64,000 nt of DNA, taken from Vibrio tarriae (GTDB taxonomy: Bacteria > Pseudomonadota > Gammaproteobacteria > Enterobacterales > Vibrionaceae). The notes beneath the pieces were generated by a model that did not search any database, was not told where the DNA came from, and worked only from the letters and a program-made list of their open reading frames with translations. The translations under genes were made by a program, and so were the position numbers. The stretch lies in the NCBI RefSeq assembly GCF_002216685.1, contig NZ_CP022353.1:372001-436000 (forward strand). Direction: 5' to 3'. Positions 30,191 to 37,281 of this stretch are shown here, one piece after another; the stretch's first letter is position 1; each line of letters begins with the position of its first letter.

Positions 30191-31642
30191 TTAAAAACCA
30201 CGCATTTGAATGCGACGTAAGAACTCGGTCATGATGCGATCGTAGAGCAGATCGCCCAAGAAGGCGTCTTCCACATGGTGATCGATACTCGGGTTATCGT
30301 TCACTTCAATGACATACACTTGGCCATCAATCTCTTTAAGATCCACACCGTAGAGTCCGCCACCAATCAGGTTTGCAGCTTTGACCGCCACATCGACCAC
30401 ATGCTTCGGTACTTGTTTGAGATCGAGCGTTTCAAAGCCACCTGCGGTCACGCGGCCGCTGTTATGGTGTTGGTAAATCTGCCAGTGGCCACGGCTCATC
30501 ATGTACTTACAAGCAAAAATCGCTTGGCGGTTCATCACCCCGATACGCCAGTCAAAGTCGGTCGGCATAAAGGCTTGCGCCAAAATCAGCGCGCTTTTCT
30601 CAAACAGGGTGCCGGCTTCTTTCTCTAGCTCTTGCTCATTGCGCACTTTCACCACACCGCGAGAAAAGGCACCATCAGGAATTTTCAGCACCATAGGGAA
30701 ATCCAACTGCTCCATCAGCCCGGTTTTCCACTCTGGGTCAAAACTGCGGATGATCACGCTCTTCGGTGCGGGTACCTTGTTGGTTTCCAACAGCTCAGTC
30801 AAAAACACCTTGTTGGTGCATTTCATGATTGATTCAGAGTCATCCATCACCACTAAGCCCATCTTCTCGGCGGTTTTCGCGAAGCGATAGGTGTAGTTAC
30901 TGATGTTGGTGGTGGCGCGAATAAACAGACCATCAAATTCCCCTAAACGCGACAAATCATCCGGTGAAATGGTTTCCAAGTTCATGCCTAAGCGGTTGGC
31001 GGCGCGGTGGAAACGTTTGAGCGCAGAAGCATCAGACGGTGGCATTTTTTCATCTGGGTCGACCAGCATTGCGATGTCGTAGCGGTACTTCTTCTCTTGC
31101 TTTGGACGACGCCACACTTTGGTAGAGAACATTTCTAGCGACTCAATGAAGAAATCCTGCTCGGGGTCTTCTAAGTCTTGAAACGGGAAGGGCGCGATTT
31201 TGATGATCTGCCATTGCCCTTGGTATTTGTGCATTTCCAGTTCAATCACGGGCACCATGAACTGCTCAAACAGGCGGCGCGCCAGTTTTTCTAAGCCTTT
31301 TTGTGGAGTGCGGCCAAAGTAAATTTTAGTGCTGATCACATCTGTGCCGCTGCTCAGTTTGTGCATCTTGATCAGGCCGGAAGAGAGGAAAAACGGCTGA
31401 TTGATGTCATTGATCGCCATCACGCGCGGGATCACGCGGTGGCCACGGGCTTCGGCCATCAAGGAAACATAGTAACCGCTACTCATGTAGCCGTAATCGC
31501 GACACAGGTTGACTACCTGTACACTGCGGTGATTGAATTTCCAGTCAGTATCGAGATACTGATCGACACTAACAACTTGTTCTGAAGGGAAATATTGTTG
31601 CCAGTCACTGACCTGATCGGTCACGATTAAAAGGTTAGCCAT
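30191..31642 (-). CDS. RimK-like ATP-grasp ligase with RLAN N-terminal domain
   Basis: A 483-residue protein. The N-terminal ~150 residues match the RimK-like ATP-grasp N-terminal (RLAN) domain (NLCRDYGYMSSGYYVSLMAEARGHRVIP). Residues ~190-480 are an ATP-grasp module like RimK: FIRATTNISNY, KCTNKVFLTELLE, FPMVLKIPDGAFSRGV (Lys320) and the metal-binding YGVDLKE...YVIEVNDNPSID (Asp434, Glu446, Asn448). The enzyme should form an amide bond by adding an amino acid or peptide to a carboxylate. Target unknown. It is divergent from a GNAT/C39-peptidase fusion gene, a partnership that implies joint function. Start ATG 31642 with AGGAAG upstream. It is not RimK itself, which is shorter and lacks RLAN. 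Confidence 0.82.
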   Translation of the reverse strand: MANLLIVTDQVSDWQQYFPSEQVVSVDQYLDTDWKFNHRSVQVVNLCRDYGYMSSGYYVSLMAEARGHRVIPRVMAINDINQPFFLSSGLIKMHKLSSGTDVISTKIYFGRTPQKGLEKLARRLFEQFMVPVIELEMHKYQGQWQIIKIAPFPFQDLEDPEQDFFIESLEMFSTKVWRRPKQEKKYRYDIAMLVDPDEKMPPSDASALKRFHRAANRLGMNLETISPDDLSRLGEFDGLFIRATTNISNYTYRFAKTAEKMGLVVMDDSESIMKCTNKVFLTELLETNKVPAPKSVIIRSFDPEWKTGLMEQLDFPMVLKIPDGAFSRGVVKVRNEQELEKEAGTLFEKSALILAQAFMPTDFDWRIGVMNRQAIFACKYMMSRGHWQIYQHHNSGRVTAGGFETLDLKQVPKHVVDVAVKAANLIGGGLYGVDLKEIDGQVYVIEVNDNPSIDHHVEDAFLGDLLYDRIMTEFLRRIQMRGF

Positions 31643-31670
31643 CGGTATATTCTTCCTATTGCAATAGGTC

Positions 31671-31798
31671 TATACCCTTCCTACTTGAAATTGCAGCGGT
31701 GTTGGCTACGTTCATTCACCCCAATCACATAGTCTATCTATGCTCATGGGGATGAATTCACTTGCCGCCTACCTGCAACTCCAAGTAGTTTGGGTCTA
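31671..31798. repeat. ERIC (IRU) intergenic repeat, copy 2
   Basis: A ~128-bp element with ends TATACCC and GGGTCTA, closely similar to copy 1. It fills most of the 204-nt divergent intergenic region between the RimK-like and GNAT/C39 genes, so it must overlap or abut their promoters. Confidence 0.88.
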
Positions 31799-31846
31799 TT
31801 ATTTGAGTCGCAATCTCGTGAATCCACTCATTACTAAGGATGTTGA

Positions 31847-32938
31847 ATGGACATTCGTCGTGCCAATAGCGCTGATCTCAATGCGCTCAATGCGTTAGAA
31901 CAACAGCTTTTTGACGGGGATAGAATCTCTCCTCGTCAAATGAAGCGTTTTTTACATTCCGACCATGCGGCGTTATTCGTGGCAGATGCCGGCGACCAGC
32001 TGGCGGGATATGCATTGCTTCTATTTCATCAAGGTACACAGCTATCAAGATTGTATTCGATTGCTGTAAAACCTGAATTCAGAGGGCAGAGAATTGCTCA
32101 GAGTTTAGTCGAGCAATGCGAGCGTGCTGCTCTTGATCAAGGCTCAACTACATTACGGCTGGAAGTGCGTGAAGACAATACCGCCGCCCTAAAATTATAT
32201 GAAAAGATGGGCTATAAAACCTTGAAGTTGCTCATCCATTACTATGACGATTTGTGCGATGGGCGCAGAATGCAGAAAAGGTTAACGCCTCAAGAGTCCA
32301 AGGTCTTGCTGCCGATGCCTTTGTATGTGCAAACCACGCCATTCACGTGTGGCGCAGCCTGTCTGTTGATGAGTTTTGCCTGCTTGGATAAAAATTTTGA
32401 GCCGAGCCGCACGCAAGAGATGCAGTTGTGGCGTGAAGCCACCACGATTTTTATGGCGGCTGGGCATGGTGGCTGCAGTGGGCAAGGTCTGGCGCTGGCC
32501 GCCGCAAGACGTGGCTATCATGTTGAGCTATGGAACCAATCTCGATCAACGCCTTTTATTGATAGCGTACGTGACCCCAACAAAAAGCAGATCATTGAGT
32601 TAGTTCACCAAGATTTTTGCCAGCAACTTGCTGAGCAAGATGTGAGTATGATTGATGCGCCGCCATCGCAAGCCCAGCTCGAAGAGTGGGTACGGCAAGG
32701 TGCCTGTGTGCTGCTGCTCATTAGCACGTACCGTTTTGATGGCAAGAAAGAGCCGCACTGGATTGTGCTCAGTGGTTTGAGTGATAAGTTCTTCTTTTTC
32801 CACGATCCGCATGCAGAATCGGAAGAGCATGTGAGCGGTTCGGGTTATATTCCGGTGGGTAAAGCGGCACTGTCGCAAATCATTGGCTTTGGTAAGCAAA
32901 AGCAGATCGCTTGTGTGGTGATTACACCTCGCCTATAG
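31847..32938 (+). CDS. GNAT acetyltransferase / C39-like peptidase fusion protein
   Basis: A 363-residue fusion. Residues 1-~145 are a GNAT (RimI-like) fold: SRLYSIAVKPEFRGQRIAQSL, motif A with R79-G80-Q-R-I-A, then DNTAALKLYEKMGYK. Residues ~155-363 are a papain-like C39 peptidase: YVQTTPFTCGAA (Gln162, Cys168), KEPHWIVLSG (His304) and FHDPHA (Asp320), a complete Q-C-H-D set. Unlike C39 domains of bacteriocin exporters it has no ABC transporter or signal peptide. With the divergent RimK-like ligase it may add, trim and acetylate peptide tags. A strong start ATG follows AAGG. The gene ends in a hairpin that doubles as NorR-like sites for nnrS. Confidence 0.82.
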   Translation: MDIRRANSADLNALNALEQQLFDGDRISPRQMKRFLHSDHAALFVADAGDQLAGYALLLFHQGTQLSRLYSIAVKPEFRGQRIAQSLVEQCERAALDQGSTTLRLEVREDNTAALKLYEKMGYKTLKLLIHYYDDLCDGRRMQKRLTPQESKVLLPMPLYVQTTPFTCGAACLLMSFACLDKNFEPSRTQEMQLWREATTIFMAAGHGGCSGQGLALAAARRGYHVELWNQSRSTPFIDSVRDPNKKQIIELVHQDFCQQLAEQDVSMIDAPPSQAQLEEWVRQGACVLLLISTYRFDGKKEPHWIVLSGLSDKFFFFHDPHAESEEHVSGSGYIPVGKAALSQIIGFGKQKQIACVVITPRL

Positions 32939-32960
32939 AGTTTGAGTGAAACACACATCA

Positions 32961-33009
32961 AAAAGTCATAATGACTCGATTTTTCGGTGTCATTATGACT
33001 TTTCCTTTT
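32961..33009 (+). terminator. Terminator of the GNAT/C39 gene, overlapping NorR-like palindromes
   Basis: AAAGTCATAATGAC (32962-32975) pairs with GTCATTATGACTTT (32989-33002), then TTCCTTTTT. The loop is 13 nt, long for a terminator, and each arm is itself a palindrome. Confidence 0.6.
32965..32999 (+). promoter_or_regulatory. Two NorR-type enhancer sites upstream of nnrS
   Basis: GTCATAATGAC (32965-32975) and GTCATTATGAC (32989-32999) both fit GT-N7-AC, the NorR core, as 11-bp palindromes. Their centres are about 97 and 73 bp upstream of the start point predicted from the sigma-54 promoter, a typical enhancer distance. A third, weaker GT-N7-AC (GTGAAACACAC) lies at 32946-32956. Confidence 0.65.
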
Positions 33010-33041
33010 TCTAGTCTATTGATTTTAAATATTAATTATCT

Positions 33042-33057
33042 TGGCTTGGTTTGTGCT
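33042..33057 (+). promoter_or_regulatory. Sigma-54 promoter of nnrS
   Basis: TTGGC (GG at 33043-33044) and TGTGCT (GC at 33055-33056) are separated by exactly 10 nt, the GG-N10-GC layout of RpoN promoters. The start point would be ~33067, which places transcription start after the TTG start at 33041 and before GTG 33101. Confidence 0.65.
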
Positions 33058-33100
33058 CATCACTGGTTCGGTCTGTGATGAAGTCGGCGAAGGAGCCAAA

Positions 33101-34285
33101 GTGATCAACATTATCGATAAACGTGTCGAAGAGCGTATTCCTGCCGTACTGCGGTTGGGATTTCGTCCTTTCTTCTTACTTGGCAGTGTTTATGCCGTGG
33201 TGACGATTGTGGCTTGGGTGTGGATGTTTCAAACCGGACAGCCGCAACGCTTGCAAGTCCCCGCGCTGTGGTGGCATGTGCATGAAATGCTGTTTGGTTT
33301 TGCGATGGCGATTGTGGCCGGATTTCTGCTCACGGCGGTGCAAAACTGGACGGGCATTACTGGCACGAAAAGTCACCGTTTAGCTCTCATTGTGGCTTTG
33401 TGGCTAATGGTGCGGATTCTGTTTTGGTTGCCTGTGCCGCTGTGGTTAACGTCGAGTATTGAAGCGCTATTTCTTCTGGCGGTGGCCTATGAAGTGGGGT
33501 TACGGGTGGTGAAAGCTAAAGGTTGGCGCAACCTATTTTTTATCCCCCTGTTTCTGTTGGCGATTGCCGCTAACTTTGCCAGCTACGCCACCATTAAAGG
33601 CATGCCGCCATTCACGAGCAGTGCGGTGTGGCAAGCCATGCTGTGGTGGTTTATGTTGCTGCTTTCAGTGATGGGCGGGCGAGTGATTCCGTTTTTCACC
33701 GCAAGACGTTTTCAATTTACGAAAGCGGAGCCGATTTTGGCTTTGGATGTGATCGCTAACGGTAGCTTACTGGCGCTGTTTGTACTTAGTTTCTTCCCAT
33801 TGACCATGGCACAACTCGGCCAGCCTTTGATGCTGGTAGCTGGCGTCGCGCAATTGATCCGCTTTTTACGTTGGCAACCTTGGCGTACGGTGAGTGAGCC
33901 TTTGGTGTGGTCACTGCATGCTGCCTATCTGTGTATCCCGCTGAGTTTGCTGCTGCGTGGTCTAGTGAATAACGCTTGGCTGAGCCACAACTTACTGCAT
34001 TTATTTGCGATTGGTGCGCTCTCAGGCCTAGTTTTAAGCATGATTGCGCGTGTCACTATGGGGCATACGGGAAGAGCGATTTATCAAGGCCCTAACATGC
34101 AATGGGCATTTATCGCTTTGTTGCTTGCTGCACTTGTGCGCAGTTTCGGTGTGGGTTTGCTACCGCAGCAGTTGCTGATTTGGGTGAACCTGAGCGCTGC
34201 GCTGTGGGTGATTGCGTTTGCGCTGTTTGTGCTGCGCTTTGGCGCTATGTTGCTGAAACCAAGAGTGGATGGTCATCCCGGTTAA
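33101..34285 (+). CDS. nnrS: NnrS family protein (nitric oxide resistance)
   Basis: A 395-residue membrane protein with about 11-12 hydrophobic helices. LWWHVHEMLFGFAMAIVAGFLLTAVQNWTG and GGRVIPFFTARRFQF, plus HNLLHLFAIGALSGLVLSMIARVTMGHTGR, are the histidine-rich NnrS motifs that carry haem and copper. NnrS protects against nitric oxide, possibly by limiting dinitrosyl-iron complexes. In V. cholerae, work on the NorR regulon names nnrS (VC2330 from memory) and hmpA as its targets. The start is GTG 33101 with AAGGAG 5 nt upstream, not the TTG at 33041, which lies in the sigma-54 promoter. Followed by a strong terminator. Confidence 0.88.
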   Translation: MINIIDKRVEERIPAVLRLGFRPFFLLGSVYAVVTIVAWVWMFQTGQPQRLQVPALWWHVHEMLFGFAMAIVAGFLLTAVQNWTGITGTKSHRLALIVALWLMVRILFWLPVPLWLTSSIEALFLLAVAYEVGLRVVKAKGWRNLFFIPLFLLAIAANFASYATIKGMPPFTSSAVWQAMLWWFMLLLSVMGGRVIPFFTARRFQFTKAEPILALDVIANGSLLALFVLSFFPLTMAQLGQPLMLVAGVAQLIRFLRWQPWRTVSEPLVWSLHAAYLCIPLSLLLRGLVNNAWLSHNLLHLFAIGALSGLVLSMIARVTMGHTGRAIYQGPNMQWAFIALLLAALVRSFGVGLLPQQLLIWVNLSAALWVIAFALFVLRFGAMLLKPRVDGHPG

Positions 34286-34313
34286 GCGTATTGAAATGAA
34301 AGATTTGAGATAA

Positions 34314-34343
34314 AAAAATGGCTTGGAAATCCAAGCCATTTTT
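34314..34343. terminator. Bidirectional terminator between nnrS and dapD
   Basis: AAAAATGGCTTGG (34314-34326) pairs with CCAAGCCATTTTT (34331-34343) around AAAT. Confidence 0.92.
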
Positions 34344-34369
34344 CTTTCATAACGTCTTACTTATCAAGA

Positions 34370-35401
34370 TCAGTTGTTCTTGTGCAGTTCGCTGTTGAGT
34401 TCCACGGCCGATTTGTTGGCCAGACACTCAATTTGTCCAGTCAGTGAGTTACGACGGAACAGCAGATCCGAAACGCCAGCCAAATCGCGTGCTTTAACGA
34501 TATCGACTTGGTTGCCATCTTTATCCAGTGTGCGAACTTTGGTGCCAGCCGTCACGTACAAGCCAGACTCCACAGTACAGCGATCGCCGAGCGGGAAGCC
34601 CAAACCAGAGTTTGCACCAAGCAGTGAGTTTTCACCAATCGATACCACCACTTTGCCGCCGCCAGACAGCGTACCCATGATGGATGCGCCGCCGCCGATG
34701 TCTGAGCCATTGCCCACCACAACACCCGCAGAGATACGGCCTTCAACCATGCTCACGCCAGTGGTACCCGCGTTGAAGTTGATGAAGCCTTCATGCATGA
34801 CTGTGGTGCCTTCACCCACATGTGCGCCAAGACGTACGCGAGAAGTGTCCGCGATACGAATACCCGCAGGGACCACGTAATCGACCATTTTCGGGAATTT
34901 GTCGACGCAATCAACCGTCAGCACTCGGCCAGCCAGACGCGCTTCTATTTGGCGCTCTGCCAGTTCAGGCAGATCAATGGGGCCTTCATTGGTCCATGCG
35001 ATGTTGTGCAGCAGACCGAAAATGCCATCCAGTACTGTACCGTGTGGTTTAACCAGACGGTGAGAAATCAGTTGTAGTTTGAGGTAACCTTCAGCCACGC
35101 TTTGTGGCTTGTCATCGCTGGCCAGAATCACCAGCACCAGAGGCTGTTTGGCATTGGCAGCTTTATCAGCAAACGCAGCGCTTGCGGATTGTTGATGAGC
35201 GGCGAAAACTGCGGCTAATTGCGCGCTTTGTGCCGCGGTAATGTCTAGCGCTTGATTGCCTTCTTGGTAACCGGCGATCGGTGCTAATGCTGCAACCAAA
35301 GCGTCGCTAGGAGCCAGAATGGGGGTTGGGAAGAAGGCTTCAATAATTTTTCCATCACGATTTTTGGTCGCGGTTGCTAGACCTAAAGCAAAGTACGCCA
35401 T
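34370..35401 (-). CDS. dapD: Tetrahydrodipicolinate N-succinyltransferase
   Basis: A 343-residue left-handed beta-helix acyltransferase. It transfers succinyl from succinyl-CoA to tetrahydrodipicolinate in lysine and meso-diaminopimelate synthesis. The hexapeptide repeats are clear (VRLGAHVGEGTTVMHEGFINFNAG, VVVGNGSDIGGGASIMGTLSGGGKVVVSIGENSLLGANSGLGFPLGD). It is the long DapD type (~340 residues) of Vibrio and Pseudomonas rather than the 274-residue E. coli form. GGAG precedes ATG 35401. It is transcribed alone. Confidence 0.95.
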   Translation of the reverse strand: MAYFALGLATATKNRDGKIIEAFFPTPILAPSDALVAALAPIAGYQEGNQALDITAAQSAQLAAVFAAHQQSASAAFADKAANAKQPLVLVILASDDKPQSVAEGYLKLQLISHRLVKPHGTVLDGIFGLLHNIAWTNEGPIDLPELAERQIEARLAGRVLTVDCVDKFPKMVDYVVPAGIRIADTSRVRLGAHVGEGTTVMHEGFINFNAGTTGVSMVEGRISAGVVVGNGSDIGGGASIMGTLSGGGKVVVSIGENSLLGANSGLGFPLGDRCTVESGLYVTAGTKVRTLDKDGNQVDIVKARDLAGVSDLLFRRNSLTGQIECLANKSAVELNSELHKNN

Positions 35402-35589
35402 GTTTATTCTCCATCATCAAATGTGGGTTGAGCTGTTTGCCCGCTTGTCATACATGGACAAAGCAAAGGCATTGAGTTGAGCATCCACAGCTCAACCGAT
35501 AGGTGGTTCATCATAAAGAGTGGATGAGCAGGATAAAAGACCGCAGAGGCAATACGTCTGTAGAAGAATGCATTTTGTCTTTTTAAAGT
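35402..35589 (-). promoter_or_regulatory. dapD upstream region
   Basis: About 190 nt between dapD and the ERIC copies, presumably holding the dapD promoter. No operator or structured element is evident. Confidence 0.3.
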
Positions 35590-35717
35590 GATCCCCGTCC
35601 TACTTGAAGCTGTAGCGGTGTTGGCTACGTTCGTTCACCCCAATCACATAGTTTGTCTATGCTCATGGGGATGAACTCACTTGCCGCCTACCTACAACTC
35701 CAAGTAGTTTGGGGATC
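35590..35717. repeat. ERIC (IRU) intergenic repeat, copy 3
   Basis: A ~128-bp element with ends GATCCCC and GGGGATC and the same internal ERIC pattern. Its last bases are shared with the next, truncated copy, giving a head-to-tail pair. Confidence 0.87.
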
Positions 35718-35758
35718 CCCTTCCTACTTGAAGCTGCAGCGCTGCTGGCTACGTTCGT
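35715..35758. repeat. Truncated ERIC copy adjoining copy 3
   Basis: GATCCCCTTCCTACTTGAAG and GCTGCAGC...GGCTACGTTCG repeat the left half of an ERIC; the right half is absent and the sequence then runs into the yebG terminator. Confidence 0.7.
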
Positions 35759-35797
35759 TTTTCGCATCGTTCCGTATGTGATCCAACCTCAGAAAAT

Positions 35798-35829
35798 AAA
35801 AAACCGCTGGTTTCACTCAGCGGTTTTTT
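35798..35829 (-). terminator. Terminator of yebG
   Basis: AAAAAACCGCTG (35798-35809) pairs with CAGCGGTTTTTT (35818-35829); U run on the minus strand. Confidence 0.9.
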
Positions 35830-35832
35830 GAA

Positions 35833-36141
35833 TTAAGCAGCGTCGTCGACAGACTCATCGTCATCACTGTCTGCAACCGCTTTCGGCTTCTTGCCCGTTG
35901 CTGGAGCAGGTTTACGCTTGGCTCCCAGTGCGCACAGTACGTCTTCTTTGTTTTGAGCCAAGAACATCGCCAGCTCTTCTTGCTTGGCTTCATCTTCGAT
36001 CAGAGCACTTTTACCCAGCAGTTCGAACAGCTCGTCTGCCATATCCAGCATTTTGTCATAAGCGTCAGCTTCGGCTTTCGAGGTAAAAGTCATTTTCTCT
36101 TCTCCGTTGCGCTCCACCACGTACTTCACGATAACAGCCAT
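35833..36141 (-). CDS. yebG: YebG family SOS-inducible protein
   Basis: A 102-residue protein (MAVIVKYVVERNGEEKMTFTSKAEADAYDKMLDMADEL...) with the YebG N-terminus and a variable acidic tail (ADSDDDESVDDAA). E. coli YebG is a DNA-damage-inducible protein under LexA; its activity is not well defined. A LexA-type box lies 32 nt upstream of the ATG. The Shine-Dalgarno AGAGGA is good. It is monocistronic. Confidence 0.92.
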   Translation of the reverse strand: MAVIVKYVVERNGEEKMTFTSKAEADAYDKMLDMADELFELLGKSALIEDEAKQEELAMFLAQNKEDVLCALGAKRKPAPATGKKPKAVADSDDDESVDDAA

Positions 36142-36172
36142 GGTTAATCCTCTAGTTTGTCGCTAAAAATAA

Positions 36173-36188
36173 CTGGCTGTTTATACAG
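36173..36188 (-). promoter_or_regulatory. LexA (SOS) box upstream of yebG
   Basis: Read on the minus strand, CTGTATAAACAGCCAG fits CTG-N10-CAG; the left half is the full CTGTATA half-site. The position is right for repression of yebG. Confidence 0.8.
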
Positions 36189-36256
36189 TTTTCACTCACT
36201 AAAGTCCAGTCGCGACCACCAAAATGCGCGCTGAGTCATATCCCTTGATTCGCTGA

Positions 36257-37171
36257 TTAATCGAGCTGCAGTAGGGCGCTTTGGCTCGCCCATTGGGGGC
36301 AAAATTCAATGAACTGCCGTAGCAGTGAGTTTTGGTATTTCTCTTTATGAACCAGCATCCAGAAGCGACGCTTCATATCGAGAGGGACATTGAGAATCAC
36401 CACTCGCCCATCTTGTTGAGGCGTTTTCGCGGCTAATCGAGACAAGCAGCCTAGCCCTAAACCGGAAGAGACACTATTGATCAGCGCTTCGGTGGTATTG
36501 AGCTCAAAGGCTTCAATCCAGTGCTCGATGCGCGGCGCAATCACACGTAAGAAAAACTCGCGTGAGCCAGAACCCGCCTCACGCAGCACCCAATCACTGT
36601 GTTCAAAATCGCTCATGACCAAGCGCTCTTGCTGCGCGAGAGGATGATCGGGCGCACAGATGATACACATCTCATCTTGGCTAAACTGAGTAGAGATGAG
36701 CTCGGGATGCAGCGTTTTGCCTTCAATCAGGCCGATATCGAGCTCGTAATCGACCAGCTTTTGGCACACTTGCGCTGAGTTGGAAATAAACAGGCTTTGT
36801 GACGGATGCGGATGCAACTGCCGAAAGGCACTGATCAGATAAGGTGCAACTTGATTACCTATGGTGTCACTCGAACCGATGCGCAGTTTGCCAGTAAGCA
36901 CCTGCTGCTCTGCAAACAGGCGGTCGATATCTTTGGCGCGTTGCAGCAGTTCATCAGCCAGCGGCAGCAGTTTTTGCCCTTCTTGGTTAAGCACCAAGCG
37001 GTTATTCACTCGATCAAACAGCGCATGGCCGAGCTGTTTTTCTAACTCTGACAGCGCGACACTGACCGCCGCTTTCGAGAGGCACAGCACTTCTGCGGCG
37101 ACAGTCAAACTTTTGTGTTGAATGATGGTGGTGAAAACCCGCAATTGTTTGAGCGAAATATGGCTAGCCAT
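36257..37171 (-). CDS. LysR-family transcriptional regulator
   Basis: A 304-residue regulator. The helix-turn-helix is in ISLKQLRVFTTIIQHKSLTVAAEVLCLSKAAVSVALSELEKQLGHALF, and the C-terminal periplasmic-binding-like effector domain spans ~90-295 (GKLRIGSSDTIGNQVAPYL). It is divergent from the TDT transporter gene with 110 nt between, the usual layout where a LysR regulator controls its neighbour. Effector unknown. The sequence belongs to the CysB/CbbR-like side of the family, as in YeiE, but no closer assignment is safe. Confidence 0.85.
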   Translation of the reverse strand: MASHISLKQLRVFTTIIQHKSLTVAAEVLCLSKAAVSVALSELEKQLGHALFDRVNNRLVLNQEGQKLLPLADELLQRAKDIDRLFAEQQVLTGKLRIGSSDTIGNQVAPYLISAFRQLHPHPSQSLFISNSAQVCQKLVDYELDIGLIEGKTLHPELISTQFSQDEMCIICAPDHPLAQQERLVMSDFEHSDWVLREAGSGSREFFLRVIAPRIEHWIEAFELNTTEALINSVSSGLGLGCLSRLAAKTPQQDGRVVILNVPLDMKRRFWMLVHKEKYQNSLLRQFIEFCPQWASQSALLQLD

Positions 37172-37281
37172 GGTGATCGTTTAGTTTTATTGAACATGTG
37201 TTAGAAATAATTAGATAGTTGAAAACAAAGTGCAAGCGTAAGATGCGTTTATTAACCGATAACCATCAATAGAGAGACAGT

